64,000 nucleotides of DNA from contig AP031437.1 in the NCBI GenBank assembly GCA_042854365.1, positions 3,162,001 to 3,226,000 on the forward strand, written 5' to 3'. The notes below the pieces were generated by a model. The model made no database searches and was not told the DNA's origin. It saw nothing but the letters and a program-made list of their open reading frames with translations. A program made the position numbers and the translations under genes. The stretch's first letter is position 1. Every line of letters begins with the position of its first letter. The DNA is from Anaeromassilibacillus sp001305115 (GTDB lineage: Bacteria; Bacillota; Clostridia; Oscillospirales; Acutalibacteraceae). Below, in pieces: positions 40,461 through 50,400 of this stretch.

Positions 40461-40925
40461 TTATGGTTTTGTTTCCAAATCTCTACCCTTTGTCATATAC
40501 AATAATGGGTAGGGATTTCCTTGTTCGTCCAGCTCTGTTCTTTTATAAACTGTAAATCCCATATGTTCATAGAAACCTTTCGCGAGAGGGTTTTGTTCGT
40601 TCACTGCTAAATCATTGACAGAATATTGTTCCATTCCGTATTGAAGCAACTCCTTTCCAAGCCCCTTCCCTCTTTCTGTATTAGAAATAAAAAGCATTTC
40701 CAGATGTTGTTCTACAATTCCCATAAAGCCAACAGGAAGTTGATTTTCATTTTTTATGATGAGTAAATGCGGTATTTCTTTTAATGCTTGCGGTACATCC
40801 TTTTTTATGTTTTCTATTTCATTTTCTGATAGAAAAAGGTGGGTTGCTCTTACGGAACTTTCCCATACTTTTAATAATTGTTCTATCAGCATTGAATTTC
40901 TGTCTGCTACTTCTGTAATTTTCAT
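40461..40925 (-). CDS. GNAT family N-acetyltransferase
   Basis: 154 residues. The acetyl-CoA binding motif is LFISNTERGKGLGKELLQYG (R/Q-x-x-G-x-G pattern), followed by LAVNEQNPLAKGFYEHMGFTVYKR. The closest known type is the YjaB/PA-family of small acetyltransferases; substrate unknown. GGAGG upstream. Monocistronic. Confidence 0.9.
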   Translation of the reverse strand: MKITEVADRNSMLIEQLLKVWESSVRATHLFLSENEIENIKKDVPQALKEIPHLLIIKNENQLPVGFMGIVEQHLEMLFISNTERGKGLGKELLQYGMEQYSVNDLAVNEQNPLAKGFYEHMGFTVYKRTELDEQGNPYPLLYMTKGRDLETKP

Positions 40926-41689
40926 CTTGTAAGTCCTCCGTAAATTTACATTGAACGAAATTGCTGTGTGATAGACTGCTAGGGCTGTAGTATAGCGATT
41001 TTGTTCAATCTCAATTTGCCTTTAAGTGCATTATATCATGGTACTTCAATATCGTCATTTCTTTTCTGCTTTTAAAAAGTTCCTTATCAGCCTTTGTTTT
41101 GTAAAGGGTGCTAACGCGTTGCTTGCGCAACAAGCCCTTGACAAATCAAAGTCTAATAAGTCTTAAGATAACCAAGCGCAGATAAAATACTGTGTTGTTT
41201 CGCAGTACAAAAAATGACGCTTTACTTCAAGCGTCATTCTTCCATAACTCTGTATTTCTTTGTATAAATCGTTACATAAGGCTCTTTCATTTGTTGTAAT
41301 TTTCTTTTAACAGATTTACTGATAGATACCATATTTATGCGGATATTCTCCATTTTCCAACTGTTTTTCCCTATAAAAATGCGACAAATACGGTTTGCAC
41401 TCTTTTGTCTATCTTTTTCACATACTCTGTTACCATGTGATACGAGACACAAGACAAAAATTTATATGGACAATTTTCTCATAAATATGTACTATTTTCC
41501 CATTGCTTTCCTACATTATTGAATTCTCTTGCGATGTATGGTATTACTGATCTATAAATGTTGCTCATTATTGAATATTTTTATGCTTTTAGATGAACAT
41601 AGTGCCTTTCGGCTATATGATACATTTCTGAAAGGAGGATCGCGTTCGTAAAGAAAAACTGTTTTGCTTTTTGGAAAAGGAGAGAGAAA
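40926..41689. other. Intergenic region with one doubtful short reading frame
   Basis: 760 bp. On the minus strand a frame at 41234-41350 (MENIRINMVSISKSVKRKLQ... YRVMEE) ends in a perfect hairpin AATGACGCTT/AAGCGTCATT followed by TTTTTTGT (41208-41234), so something is terminated here, but the start has no ribosome binding site. Upstream of the GH2 gene AAAAGGAGAGAG is the only clear signal. Confidence 0.35.
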
Positions 41690-44600
41690 ATGAAGAGATT
41701 TCTATCCGTAGCACTTGTCTTGTCCCTTCTGATGGGTATGTTTTCCATCCACGGGATGGCCCGTACAGAACAACCGTCTGACCTTTTGGAGACAGCCGCC
41801 CGGACGATGGGCGTCGATGTCGGCGACCCCTACGAGCCGGTAGAGACAAGCCGGCAGCAGATCCATTTTAACCGCGAGTGGAAATTTAAAAGTCAAACCG
41901 TAACCGACGATGCCGCTCCTGATTTTGGCGGCGCCATCGAGCCGGATTTTGACGATTCCAATTGGACCAATGTGGGCCTTCCCCACAGTTTTAGCATCCC
42001 CTACAATATGGAAACCAACTTTTTTGTGGGATATGGCCTATACCGCAAGACCTTCGATGTTCCCCCGGAGTGGCTGGAAAACGGAAAGCGTGTGAGCATC
42101 GAATTTGAAGGCTCCTTCATTGAAACAGAAGTCTTTGTCAACGGTGAGGCCGCAGGGACCCATTTGGGCGGTTACACCGGATTTACCTTCGATATCACCG
42201 ACAAGCTCCATGCGGGAGAAAATGTCATTGCCGTTCGCGTCAACAACAAGTGGAATCCAGAACAGGCGCCGCGCACCGGCGACCACCACTTCTCCGGCGG
42301 AATCTATCGCGATGTCTATCTGAACATTACGGATAGCGTCCACGTTGCCTGGTACGGCACCGCAGTTACGACACCCGCCCTCAACAACCCTGGTTTTGAT
42401 GAAAAAAATGAGGACGGCACCCTTTACTACGACTACGAGAATATTGACGAGGAAAGTTATACCCCCGCGGAGGAGATCCGCGAAAATATTGCGCAAAAGC
42501 GTTCCGATGTGCGCGTTCAGACAGAGGTACAGAACGACTCCGATATGGAACAGACTGTCATTGTCAAGCAGGAAGTTGTGGATCGGGCGGACGGCACCCT
42601 GGTGGCTTCTTTCCAATCCGAACCGGCTACCATCCCTGCCAACACTACCCGCGTCGTGGATGCCCAAAGCGATTACATCCAGAACATCAAGCTTTGGAGC
42701 CCGGACGAGCCGAATCTCTATGAGGTACACACCACCATATTGGGCGGCAGTGGACAGGCATTGGACTCCTACACCTCTCCCCTGGGATTTCGCTGGGCGC
42801 AATTCTTGAACGACGGATTCTATCTCAACGGCGAGAAAACCGTCCTCTTTGGCGCCAATGCCCACCAGGATCACGCTGGCTGGGGGGACGCCGTGACCAA
42901 CGAAGGTTTTTACCGGGATGTGCAGATGATTAAAGACGCCGGTATGAATTTTATCCGCGGTTCGCACTATCCCCACGATCCCGCCTATGCGCAGGCCTGT
43001 GATGAGATCGGTGTGATGTTTTGGTCGGAAGTGGCCCTCTGGGGCATGGGCGGTGGCGCGGATCGCGCGCCAACCTATACCGCTTCGGATTGGAATGGCG
43101 TTAACGGCTATCCCAGCAACCCGGAACATTATGAAGCGTTTAATGAAAGCTTAATGCGCGACCTGACGGATATGATCCGCATCAACCGCAACCATCCGTC
43201 CATTATCATCTGGAGCATGGGCAATGAAATTTTCTTCCCCATGGGGCAATCGGATATGCAGGTACGTAAGGATCAGGTCAATGAAATGCGCAACCTGGCG
43301 CATAAACTGGACCCCACCCGCAAAGCAGGAATGGGCGGCGTACAGCGCGAAGGTTTCGACGTACTGGACGTCTGCGACGTTGCGGGTTACAACGGCGACG
43401 GTGGCTCCGCCGCTCTTCCGGAGCCTGGAAAGGGCATGCCCAGCAATATGACCGAATATATGCCCAGTATTGCCTCAGAATACGGTTCTCATGTTGCAAA
43501 CCGAGGGGAATCCGGTGACGAATTCCGTCCTTATTTTGATGCGATGCAAGATGGCGGCGATATTTACAGCTATGCCCTCAAAGGCAACCGCGCTGGGATC
43601 TGCCTTTGGTGCGCTTTCCACCATGGAAGTGTCGGCGGTTCCGGCCTCGCGCAGATGGGATTCATCGATTACAGCCGTCTGCCGCTCAAAGCATGGTATT
43701 GGTACCGTCAGGAATACACCGGCGTTCCGGCGGAATTTTCTAAAGAGGGAACTGGCGACCATTTGGAATTGACCGCGTCCCAGACCACCATCCCCAACGA
43801 TGGCACGGCCGATACCCACCTGATCGTCACGGTCAAGGATGAAAATGGCGACTGGGTCAATCAGTCCCCCACTGTTACCTTAGAGGTACTAGAAGGTCCC
43901 GGCGTGTTCCCCACTGGAAAGGTTATGACGCTGGCCGGCGGCAACCTGATGCGCGACGGCAAGGGAGCGACGGAGTTCCGCTCCTATTACTCCGGCACCA
44001 CGGTCATCCAGGCGACCGCCCCCGGAATGGAACCGGCAGAGATCGTCATTACGACTACCGCGACGGAACCAGAATACGGGAGAACGGAACCGGACAACTT
44101 CCTGATTGAAGAAAAAGAGGATACGACGGATAAGTTGCTTGATGCCGGCACCTATACCGCGGATAAAACTGGACATCCCACCTTCCCCTCCAGTGGAAAC
44201 GGCGCCCTGGCAAACGATGGAGATACGGCCACCAAATGGGTTGCAGAGGCCGCTGGTTCTGGTGAATACTGGATGCAAGACACCGAATATGCACTGCATA
44301 TGTACAAACTGAAGCTGGACTTTGAAAGTGAACCTTATCCGTATAAGGTGGAAGTTTCCACCAGTAATACCGGCCCCTGGACGGAGATTGTTTCCTACAC
44401 AGCGGACACCATTGCCAACCGTCCTTACGAAGAGGACCTGGGTGGTATCCGTGCTCGCTATGTGAAGGTTACTTTCACGGATGTCCCGGAGGGGGAATAC
44501 GCTTTCCTGAACGAAGCGACCGTTTACGGAATTACTGCCCAGGGGGCAGCCGATGAAACTTCTGCGTATGGTTATACCACCCATTCGGTTTATGTATCCG

Positions 44601-47600
44601 ACTTGGAGCCTGTAAAGCCCATCACGCAGGGCTGGGCGGGTAAGGCCCCCGGAATCGACCAATCCATTGAGGGCAACCCCATCACCATCGGCGGCGTTGT
44701 CTATGACAAAGGTTTGGGGCTACACGCGGATAGTGAAGCAGTCTACCATCTAGGCGGCCAATACACCCGCTTCCAGGCGGTGATCGGCATTGACGACGAA
44801 GTAGGAAGCAATACAGCGGATGCGATCTATCGCGTCTATGCTACCGTAGAAGGCAGCGAACAGGAAATGCTGATCTATGAAAAACAAATGTCCAATGGAA
44901 TGAGCGAGCAGGTCGATTTGAGCGTCCGCGGCGTCACCACGCTGCGCCTGGTGACCGACGCCAATGGATCGAACAGCAATGACCACACCGACTGGGCGGA
45001 CGCCAAACTTCTCGGCGCAATGCGGAATACCACCAAGGCAGGTGCAAGCCTCACAACGGCTGTGGCCACCAGTACACAGGGATTGGAGGCAGGAGAAACC
45101 TTTTCTGCCTATATCACACTGAAAAATAGCGGCAGCAGTGCTTCCTATGCCACTTCCCTCGCCCTGTATGACCGCGAAGGGAACTTGCTGGATTTGTCCA
45201 TCTCAGAAGACCGAATTGCACGTAAGGGTGAACAAACAGCGTCTGCGCAGGTATCGGTCCCCGCTGATGTACAGATGGGATATGAAGCACGTCTCAATAT
45301 TTACGATCCGGACACTCTGGTTCTTCTGGCTGAGACGGTACATGTTGGCACCGCGTCAGAAACGCCAAACAGCGCGCGGACAGCGTTCCAAACGCAACGC
45401 TCCAATTTGGCCGAAAACAGCGATCTCCTAATCAAGGTTGACGGAGAGGATGCTTCTGTGGTCAAGGAAGGCACCTGGGGCATGTGGCCGGACAGCGCCG
45501 CCTATCAATCTACAGAAACCTTTGTCGGCGACAGTTACGATTGGGAAGGGACATCGATCTCTTTGACTTTTAACGGGGTACAAGTTGTTGTGGGCGGTAA
45601 GATTGACGGCAGCCAGGTTGGGGCGGACGTCTATCTGGACGGAGAAAAGATTGACCACATCAATAGCAATTCCTCTTCACAAGGCGGAAAGAATGGATAT
45701 TATGAGGTGTGGCGTTCCAACCTCTTGGACGAAGGCGAACATACCATCCGTCTAGTCCCCACAGGCAAATTCAGCGTGGATTACTTCGGCTATGTGGCCG
45801 AATCTCCATGGATGAAGGTGGACGGCGAGGATTCGGCTGTAGAAAAAGAGGGTACCTGGGCACTCTGGGAAAGCAGCGACGCCTACAATGGGACGGAAAC
45901 CTATGTCGGCGACGACGACTATGACTGGCGTGACACTTCGTTGTCCTATACCTTTAATGGCATCCAGGTCTGCGTAGGCGCAAAGATGGACGGCAGTCAG
46001 GAGGGTGCAAAAGTCTACATCGACAACGAGCTGGTTACCACTATCCGTACCAAAACCTCCGATACGTCCGAAGAGGGTTACAAGCGCGTGTGGGTCTCCC
46101 CCATCCTGGAAGAAGGCGAGCACACCATCCGCCTGGAACCGATCGGAAAATTTGGTTTTGACTACTTTGAATTCCTCAAGCCCGGCTTCGAAGACATGGC
46201 GCTCAAACCGACCATCCAACTGACCGAGCTGCTGAACCAGATCGCCCGCGCAAAGGCCCTCTCTTCCGAAGCCTATACGGACGAAAGTTGGAAGGCTATG
46301 CAGGTAGCCCTGGAAGAGGCGGAAACCGTGCGGGATACTTCGCGCGACCAGGCTGAGGTCGACGCAGCGGCAAAAGCCCTGAGCGAAGCCATCGATCAGC
46401 TGGTGCCCTATACCGCCCCCTCGGATGAGGTGAACGATGCGTTCCTACAGGCGATGGCGGCCGTACTCGCATTCATCGAATCCGATTGTGCCAACCAGTA
46501 CGATTCCGAGGACGTCGCGGCATTGGCAGAGACTTTCAGCAATGCATATGACCTGTATGAAGAGAGCAAGCCTTCGGAGGAAGCATTTATCCAAATGACC
46601 ACTGAGCTTCTGGAAAAACTGGAAGCCCTGCAGCCGGGCTCCAGGGAATACGCACTTACTGTGAAATTCCCGGCTGGCAGCGTACGTCTTTCCATCGACG
46701 GCGAAGACCAGACGATCGCAAATTTGATCGGTTCCTATCAAACCGATGTGCTCTCCGGCACAGAACTCAACCTAGCCTTTGAGCCGAGAGTCGAAGGCAG
46801 AGAGATCGCAGGCGTGACAGTCAATGGCGAGCCGGTAGAGGTGTTTGATGTCAATGAGTATGTATACAGCCTAGCAATGCCGAATGCAGACACCACGATT
46901 GAACTGGGCTTCACGATCGTAGATAAAGAAAATCTGCGCGAAGTGATCACAATCGCAGAGAGCGAGAACGTGAAAGCGCAGGTAGAGGCGGCAGTCCCGT
47001 CGGTACAGAAGAAGTACAAGGAAGCGTTGCAGGCAGCGAAAGCGATCGAAGAAAAGAAGACCGCAAGCCAGGACGAGATCAACAACGCGATGTTTGAGCT
47101 GATCGAGGCATTGCAGTATCTGAGCTTTACAGCGGGCGACAAGAGCCAGCTGGAAATCCCGATGGAGATTGCAGAGAGCATCAATCGAGAGAACTTCACG
47201 CCGGAGAGCGTACAGGCACTGGACGACGCCTACAAGGCGGCAGAGGACCTGATGGACGACGAGGAAGTACTGGAAGCAGACATTCAGGCAGCGGCAGAAG
47301 CACTGTATGAAGCGCTTGACAAACTGGTCTTCCGTGCAGACATGACGGATCTGGAAGCTTTGGTAGCAGAAGGCAAAGAGATTGTAGAAAATGCTTCGAA
47401 GTACATCCAGGATGAAACATGGGCTACCTTTAAAACCATCCTGGGCGATGCAGAAACTCTGTTGGAAAATGACAATGCAACCCAGGAGGCAGTGGACGAG
47501 AAGGCTGAAACACTGCTCAATGCGATTACAGCACTGCGTATGATTCCGAACAAGGACGCTCTGAAAGACCTGATTGGAAAAGCAGAGGCAGTGAACACCA

Positions 47601-48109
47601 GCAAGTACACAGCAAAGAGCGTGGCAGCGATGCAGAAGGCATTGAGCAACGCAAAGGTTGTGTTGAACAATGAAGCAGCGACCGAAGAAGAGGTCAAGAG
47701 TGCAGTAGAAGCACTGGAAGCAAGCATCCAGAACCTGGAGGCAAAGACGACGGCAACGAAGAAGAGCGGCTCCACATCGAGAAATGTAAGCAACACATAT
47801 GGAGCAGCGGGTGTGGTTTCCGCAAGCCAGAGTGCAGCGACAAGTGTGCGCAGTGATGCGGCAAATGCCATCACGCTGAACAGAGGAAGCGTGTACACCT
47901 TCAAGATGACCGTGGTCAATGGAAACGGACTGGTGCCGAGCTTTACAGTGGGCAACGGAAGCGTTCTGAAGACGCAGTTTGTGTCCCAGATTGGCAATGA
48001 CTACTACTACAGAGTTTATGCAGTTGGCACACCGGGCCAGAGCACAGGCGTTTACACTACCCTGCCGGGTCAGGATGCGAAACTGCATTGTACGGCAACC
48101 ATTGGTTAA
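41690..48109 (+). CDS. Very large secreted GH2 beta-galactosidase with carbohydrate-binding and FIVAR modules
   Basis: 2139 residues. Signal peptide 1-24 (KRFLSVALVLSLLMGMFSIHGMA). GH2 sugar-binding, Ig-like and TIM-barrel domains cover about 55-690; acid/base Glu513 in IIIWSMGNEIFF and nucleophile Glu597 in ASEYGSH. Then an Ig-like linker, an F5/8-type domain (about 810-965), an NPCBM-type domain (about 975-1110), two repeats of about 130 residues beginning KVDGED (1243-1505), a series of FIVAR-like three-helix modules (about 1510-2050) and a C-terminal beta domain that ends YYYRVYAVGTPGQSTGVYTT and LPGQDAKLHCTATIG. No LPXTG. Probably cleaves beta-galactosides of mucin or plant glycans outside the cell. 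AAAAGGAGAGAG upstream. Its last codons are duplicated downstream. Confidence 0.93.
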   Translation: MKRFLSVALVLSLLMGMFSIHGMARTEQPSDLLETAARTMGVDVGDPYEPVETSRQQIHFNREWKFKSQTVTDDAAPDFGGAIEPDFDDSNWTNVGLPHSFSIPYNMETNFFVGYGLYRKTFDVPPEWLENGKRVSIEFEGSFIETEVFVNGEAAGTHLGGYTGFTFDITDKLHAGENVIAVRVNNKWNPEQAPRTGDHHFSGGIYRDVYLNITDSVHVAWYGTAVTTPALNNPGFDEKNEDGTLYYDYENIDEESYTPAEEIRENIAQKRSDVRVQTEVQNDSDMEQTVIVKQEVVDRADGTLVASFQSEPATIPANTTRVVDAQSDYIQNIKLWSPDEPNLYEVHTTILGGSGQALDSYTSPLGFRWAQFLNDGFYLNGEKTVLFGANAHQDHAGWGDAVTNEGFYRDVQMIKDAGMNFIRGSHYPHDPAYAQACDEIGVMFWSEVALWGMGGGADRAPTYTASDWNGVNGYPSNPEHYEAFNESLMRDLTDMIRINRNHPSIIIWSMGNEIFFPMGQSDMQVRKDQVNEMRNLAHKLDPTRKAGMGGVQREGFDVLDVCDVAGYNGDGGSAALPEPGKGMPSNMTEYMPSIASEYGSHVANRGESGDEFRPYFDAMQDGGDIYSYALKGNRAGICLWCAFHHGSVGGSGLAQMGFIDYSRLPLKAWYWYRQEYTGVPAEFSKEGTGDHLELTASQTTIPNDGTADTHLIVTVKDENGDWVNQSPTVTLEVLEGPGVFPTGKVMTLAGGNLMRDGKGATEFRSYYSGTTVIQATAPGMEPAEIVITTTATEPEYGRTEPDNFLIEEKEDTTDKLLDAGTYTADKTGHPTFPSSGNGALANDGDTATKWVAEAAGSGEYWMQDTEYALHMYKLKLDFESEPYPYKVEVSTSNTGPWTEIVSYTADTIANRPYEEDLGGIRARYVKVTFTDVPEGEYAFLNEATVYGITAQGAADETSAYGYTTHSVYVSDLEPVKPITQGWAGKAPGIDQSIEGNPITIGGVVYDKGLGLHADSEAVYHLGGQYTRFQAVIGIDDEVGSNTADAIYRVYATVEGSEQEMLIYEKQMSNGMSEQVDLSVRGVTTLRLVTDANGSNSNDHTDWADAKLLGAMRNTTKAGASLTTAVATSTQGLEAGETFSAYITLKNSGSSASYATSLALYDREGNLLDLSISEDRIARKGEQTASAQVSVPADVQMGYEARLNIYDPDTLVLLAETVHVGTASETPNSARTAFQTQRSNLAENSDLLIKVDGEDASVVKEGTWGMWPDSAAYQSTETFVGDSYDWEGTSISLTFNGVQVVVGGKIDGSQVGADVYLDGEKIDHINSNSSSQGGKNGYYEVWRSNLLDEGEHTIRLVPTGKFSVDYFGYVAESPWMKVDGEDSAVEKEGTWALWESSDAYNGTETYVGDDDYDWRDTSLSYTFNGIQVCVGAKMDGSQEGAKVYIDNELVTTIRTKTSDTSEEGYKRVWVSPILEEGEHTIRLEPIGKFGFDYFEFLKPGFEDMALKPTIQLTELLNQIARAKALSSEAYTDESWKAMQVALEEAETVRDTSRDQAEVDAAAKALSEAIDQLVPYTAPSDEVNDAFLQAMAAVLAFIESDCANQYDSEDVAALAETFSNAYDLYEESKPSEEAFIQMTTELLEKLEALQPGSREYALTVKFPAGSVRLSIDGEDQTIANLIGSYQTDVLSGTELNLAFEPRVEGREIAGVTVNGEPVEVFDVNEYVYSLAMPNADTTIELGFTIVDKENLREVITIAESENVKAQVEAAVPSVQKKYKEALQAAKAIEEKKTASQDEINNAMFELIEALQYLSFTAGDKSQLEIPMEIAESINRENFTPESVQALDDAYKAAEDLMDDEEVLEADIQAAAEALYEALDKLVFRADMTDLEALVAEGKEIVENASKYIQDETWATFKTILGDAETLLENDNATQEAVDEKAETLLNAITALRMIPNKDALKDLIGKAEAVNTSKYTAKSVAAMQKALSNAKVVLNNEAATEEEVKSAVEALEASIQNLEAKTTATKKSGSTSRNVSNTYGAAGVVSASQSAATSVRSDAANAITLNRGSVYTFKMTVVNGNGLVPSFTVGNGSVLKTQFVSQIGNDYYYRVYAVGTPGQSTGVYTTLPGQDAKLHCTATIG

Positions 48110-48179
48110 ATGCTGGAGAGCGAGCAAAAGACACAAGCCATTCAATTGGGCAACCGTTGACGGAGGTGCGCTTTTGCAG

Positions 48180-48880
48180 GAAACGCCGAAGGTTCGAAAG
48201 GCGCTGTGTACCCACAGGAGCATGGCCCAGCCATCCTTGGCGGACATCTTAGTAAATTGAGCGAAGGGAGCCCCTTTCGCAAAGAGTAGAATCCCCGCTC
48301 CGGGAAACCGGAGCGGGGATTTTGCTGCTTTGAGACTTTGTGTACTTGGGATGTAAGCGAAAGATAAAATGTATGGGGATTTCCAAAAGGAAGCAAAAGA
48401 TTGCAGGGTGAAAGACGCTGTGGTCCGCCGGGCCAGAGCATAGGTGTTTACACCACACTTCCGGGCCAGGATGCGAAACTGCATTGTACGGTGACCGTTG
48501 GCTGAACGCCGGGCAATTTGTGTAAGGTATAAACGTGTACATATTCGATCAAGCACCCGGCAGCCGATAGCAGAAAGCTTGTGTAGGAGACGCCGTAGGC
48601 GCGGAAGACGCTGTGCGTCCACCGGGTCAGAGCACAGGCGTTTACACCACCTTGCCGGGCCAGGATGCGAAGCTGCATTGTACGGTGACTGTTGGCTGAA
48701 CGCCGGGCAATTTGTGTAAGGTATAAACGTGTACATATTCGATCAAGCACCCGGCAGCCGATAGCTGAAAGCTTGCGTAGGAGACGCCGCAGGCGCGGAA
48801 GACGCTGTGCGTCCACCGTGCCGGAGCACAGGCGTTTACACCACCCTGCCGGGTCAGAATGCTACGAAGCGCTGCACGAT
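48180..48880 (+). repeat. Tandem array of GH2 gene tails, period 194 bp
   Basis: The word CAGGATGCGAA of the gene end (48071) recurs at 48467, 48661 and (CAGAATGCTACGAAG) 48855; the last three are 194 bp apart and the first gap is about two periods, with a diverged unit between (48180-48240). In frame the copies read PGQSIGVYTTLPGQDAKLHC then TVTVG and stop, PGQSTGVYTT... TVTVG stop, and STGVYTTLPGQNATKRCTIT then IGGLPP stop. Between them lie GACGCCGTAGGCGCGGAAGA and CGCTGTGCGTCCACC; a single copy of that spacer recurs at 49190-49245. Confidence 0.88.
48286..48326 (+). terminator. Terminator after the GH2 gene
   Basis: AATCCCCGCTCCGG-GAAA-CCGGAGCGGGGATTTT, a 14-bp perfect stem. It separates the gene from the clear tail copies. 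Confidence 0.92.
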
Positions 48881-48980
48881 TACGATTGGCGGATTGCCTC
48901 CGTAGGAGGAAACAAGTGCTGGACGCCTAACCAGCAGATTACAGGTTAAAAGAACGGGAAGAAACTCTTCCCTGTAAACA

Positions 48981-49300
48981 AGAAGGGCTCAATCCTGGGA
49001 ATTCCCGGAGTTGGGCCCTTCTCTGTATTTTACCTTTCTATTTCTTAATGGTATGGTGAAGCCGGGATTTCCCATATTTGTCGAACGCCCTTCACCGTTT
49101 TTATAAGGCATCCTCTGTGGAGCAAAAAATAAACTCCTTGCATCTTGCTTTCGTCTACCTCCCCATGGGTACGAAAAGGCACTACGTGCCCGCCGTAGGC
49201 GCATCCCGACTGGAGATCCGCGAAAGACGCTATACGTCCACTGTAAACAGCGAAGCCCCTGCCTGAAAATTGATTTCCAGACAGGGGCTTCGTGTATTTT
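48981..49300. terminator. Two terminator hairpins in a gene-free stretch
   Basis: First: AAGAAGGGC ... GGGCCCTTCT (48981-49024). Second: CGAAGCCCCTGCCTG ... CAGGGGCTTCG then TGTATTTTT (49249-49300). Between them is a fragment of the GH2 array spacer; no gene. Confidence 0.7.
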
Positions 49301-49361
49301 TGTAGGTTCTATTCTCCTGCCTGCACCGGCAGAGAATGGAGCCAAACGGATCTTTCAAAGA

Positions 49362-49604
49362 CTATCGGATCTCCTGTTCCAAATGATCAAATTCATCCGT
49401 GTCGAAAAATTGTGCAAGCGTGATACCTAAACCATCGCAAATCATTTTAATGGTCAATACCTTTGGATTTTGGCTTTTTCCATATAGGATATTCTTTACA
49501 GAGGATGGCGGCAATCCACAGATATTTGCCAATTTGTTTATAGAGATGTTTCGTTCCCCACAGAGCTGTAAAATACGGTTTCGCACAGCTGCTACTGTAT
49601 TCAT
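49362..49604 (-). CDS. XRE family helix-turn-helix regulator
   Basis: 80 residues, single domain: AVRNRILQLCGERNISINKLANICGLPPSSVKNILYGKS then IKMICDGLGITLAQFFDTDEF. Typical small Cro/C1-type regulator. GAAGGAGAT upstream of the ATG. Divergent from the SLOG-type pseudogene, which may be its target. Confidence 0.88.
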   Translation of the reverse strand: MNTVAAVRNRILQLCGERNISINKLANICGLPPSSVKNILYGKSQNPKVLTIKMICDGLGITLAQFFDTDEFDHLEQEIR

Positions 49605-49711
49605 ATCCTATATCTCCTTCGTTTTTTAATAGGATATAAAAAACAGTTGCAATTTATAGGCTATGCATGCTACTATATAGTCTATACATAGACGATAGGG
49701 ATGTTTATATT

Positions 49712-50040
49712 ATGAAAGTAGCAGTGATTGACTCCAGAAATTTATACATCGATCATTTAGAAAAATATCTTCCGGAAGATGCCACAGAAATCGTTTCAGG
49801 TGGCGCAAAAGGAATTGATACATGTGCAAGGAAATACGCCATAGAACATCACACCAAATTGACGGAATTTTTGCCTGAATACGATAAGTACGGTAAGGGG
49901 GCTCCTTAAAACGAAACTTACAAATAATCGAGTATACAGATGTTGTAATCGCGTTTTGGGATGGACAATCAAAAGGTACAAAGTATGTGATGGAAAACTG
50001 TAAAAAAAGGAATATCCCGATACAGGTATACAAAATTTAA
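49712..50040 (+). pseudogene. Frameshifted YspA/SLOG-like (DUF2493-type) gene
   Basis: From ATG 49712: MKVAVIDSRNLYIDHLEKYL, IVSGGAKGIDTCARKYAIEH, LPEYDKYGKGAP then stop at 49909. Adding one base near 49905 continues LKRNLQIIEYTDVVIAFWDG and QSKGTKYVMENCKKRNIPIQ to the stop at 50038-50040, the usual family ending. GGAKGID is the nucleotide-binding loop. One T appears to be missing in a short T-run; sequencing error is possible. Family members are thought to bind nucleotide derivatives. Confidence 0.78.
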
Positions 50041-50076
50041 AATCTCCATTGCGCGTCATTCATTTTATGAAAAATA

Positions 50077-50117
50077 AAAGGCTTCCGCCCTTGAATCTCT
50101 CTGGACGGAAGCCTTTT
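50077..50117. terminator. Terminator of the MerR-like gene
   Basis: AAAAGGCTTCCG / CGGAAGCCTTTT hairpin, also usable for the SLOG-type gene from the other side. Confidence 0.85.
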
Positions 50118-50119
50118 GT

Positions 50120-50371
50120 TTACAGCAGCGCTTTGATCTCCGGGATGGATAACCCCTGCGCCTTCAGCCTTTGAATCTCCTTTAAACGGGAAACCGCCTT
50201 TTCCCGGGGAAACCGCCGGGTGAGGTTCTCCTCCGGCTGCTCAAAGGGCAGCATCCCCTCTTCTGTATAAAACTTTAATGTGCTATACCGGCAGCCGGTC
50301 AGGCGCGCCAACTCCCCGATACTCACATAGGTAGATGTTTGAATTTTTTCCATGGACCGCTGGCGCGACAC
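50120..50371 (-). CDS. Short MerR-like DNA-binding protein
   Basis: 83 residues from GTG 50371 (AAGGGGG seven bases upstream). Helix-turn-helix VSIGELARLTGCRYSTLKFYTEEGMLPFEQ then RRFPREKAVSRLKEIQRLKAQGLSIPEIKALL, a MerR-type winged helix without a sensor domain. Starts 29 bp after the stop of the 328-residue gene, so co-transcribed with it. Likely regulator of that operon. Confidence 0.82.
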   Translation of the reverse strand: MSRQRSMEKIQTSTYVSIGELARLTGCRYSTLKFYTEEGMLPFEQPEENLTRRFPREKAVSRLKEIQRLKAQGLSIPEIKALL

Positions 50372-50400
50372 GACGGTTCCCCCTTCTATACCTCTTGGAC

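Noticed and set aside
46871..48736. Minus-strand reading frame of 621 codons
   Set aside because: Antisense to the GH2 FIVAR region; Cys/Arg-rich, repetitive shadow caused by codon bias.
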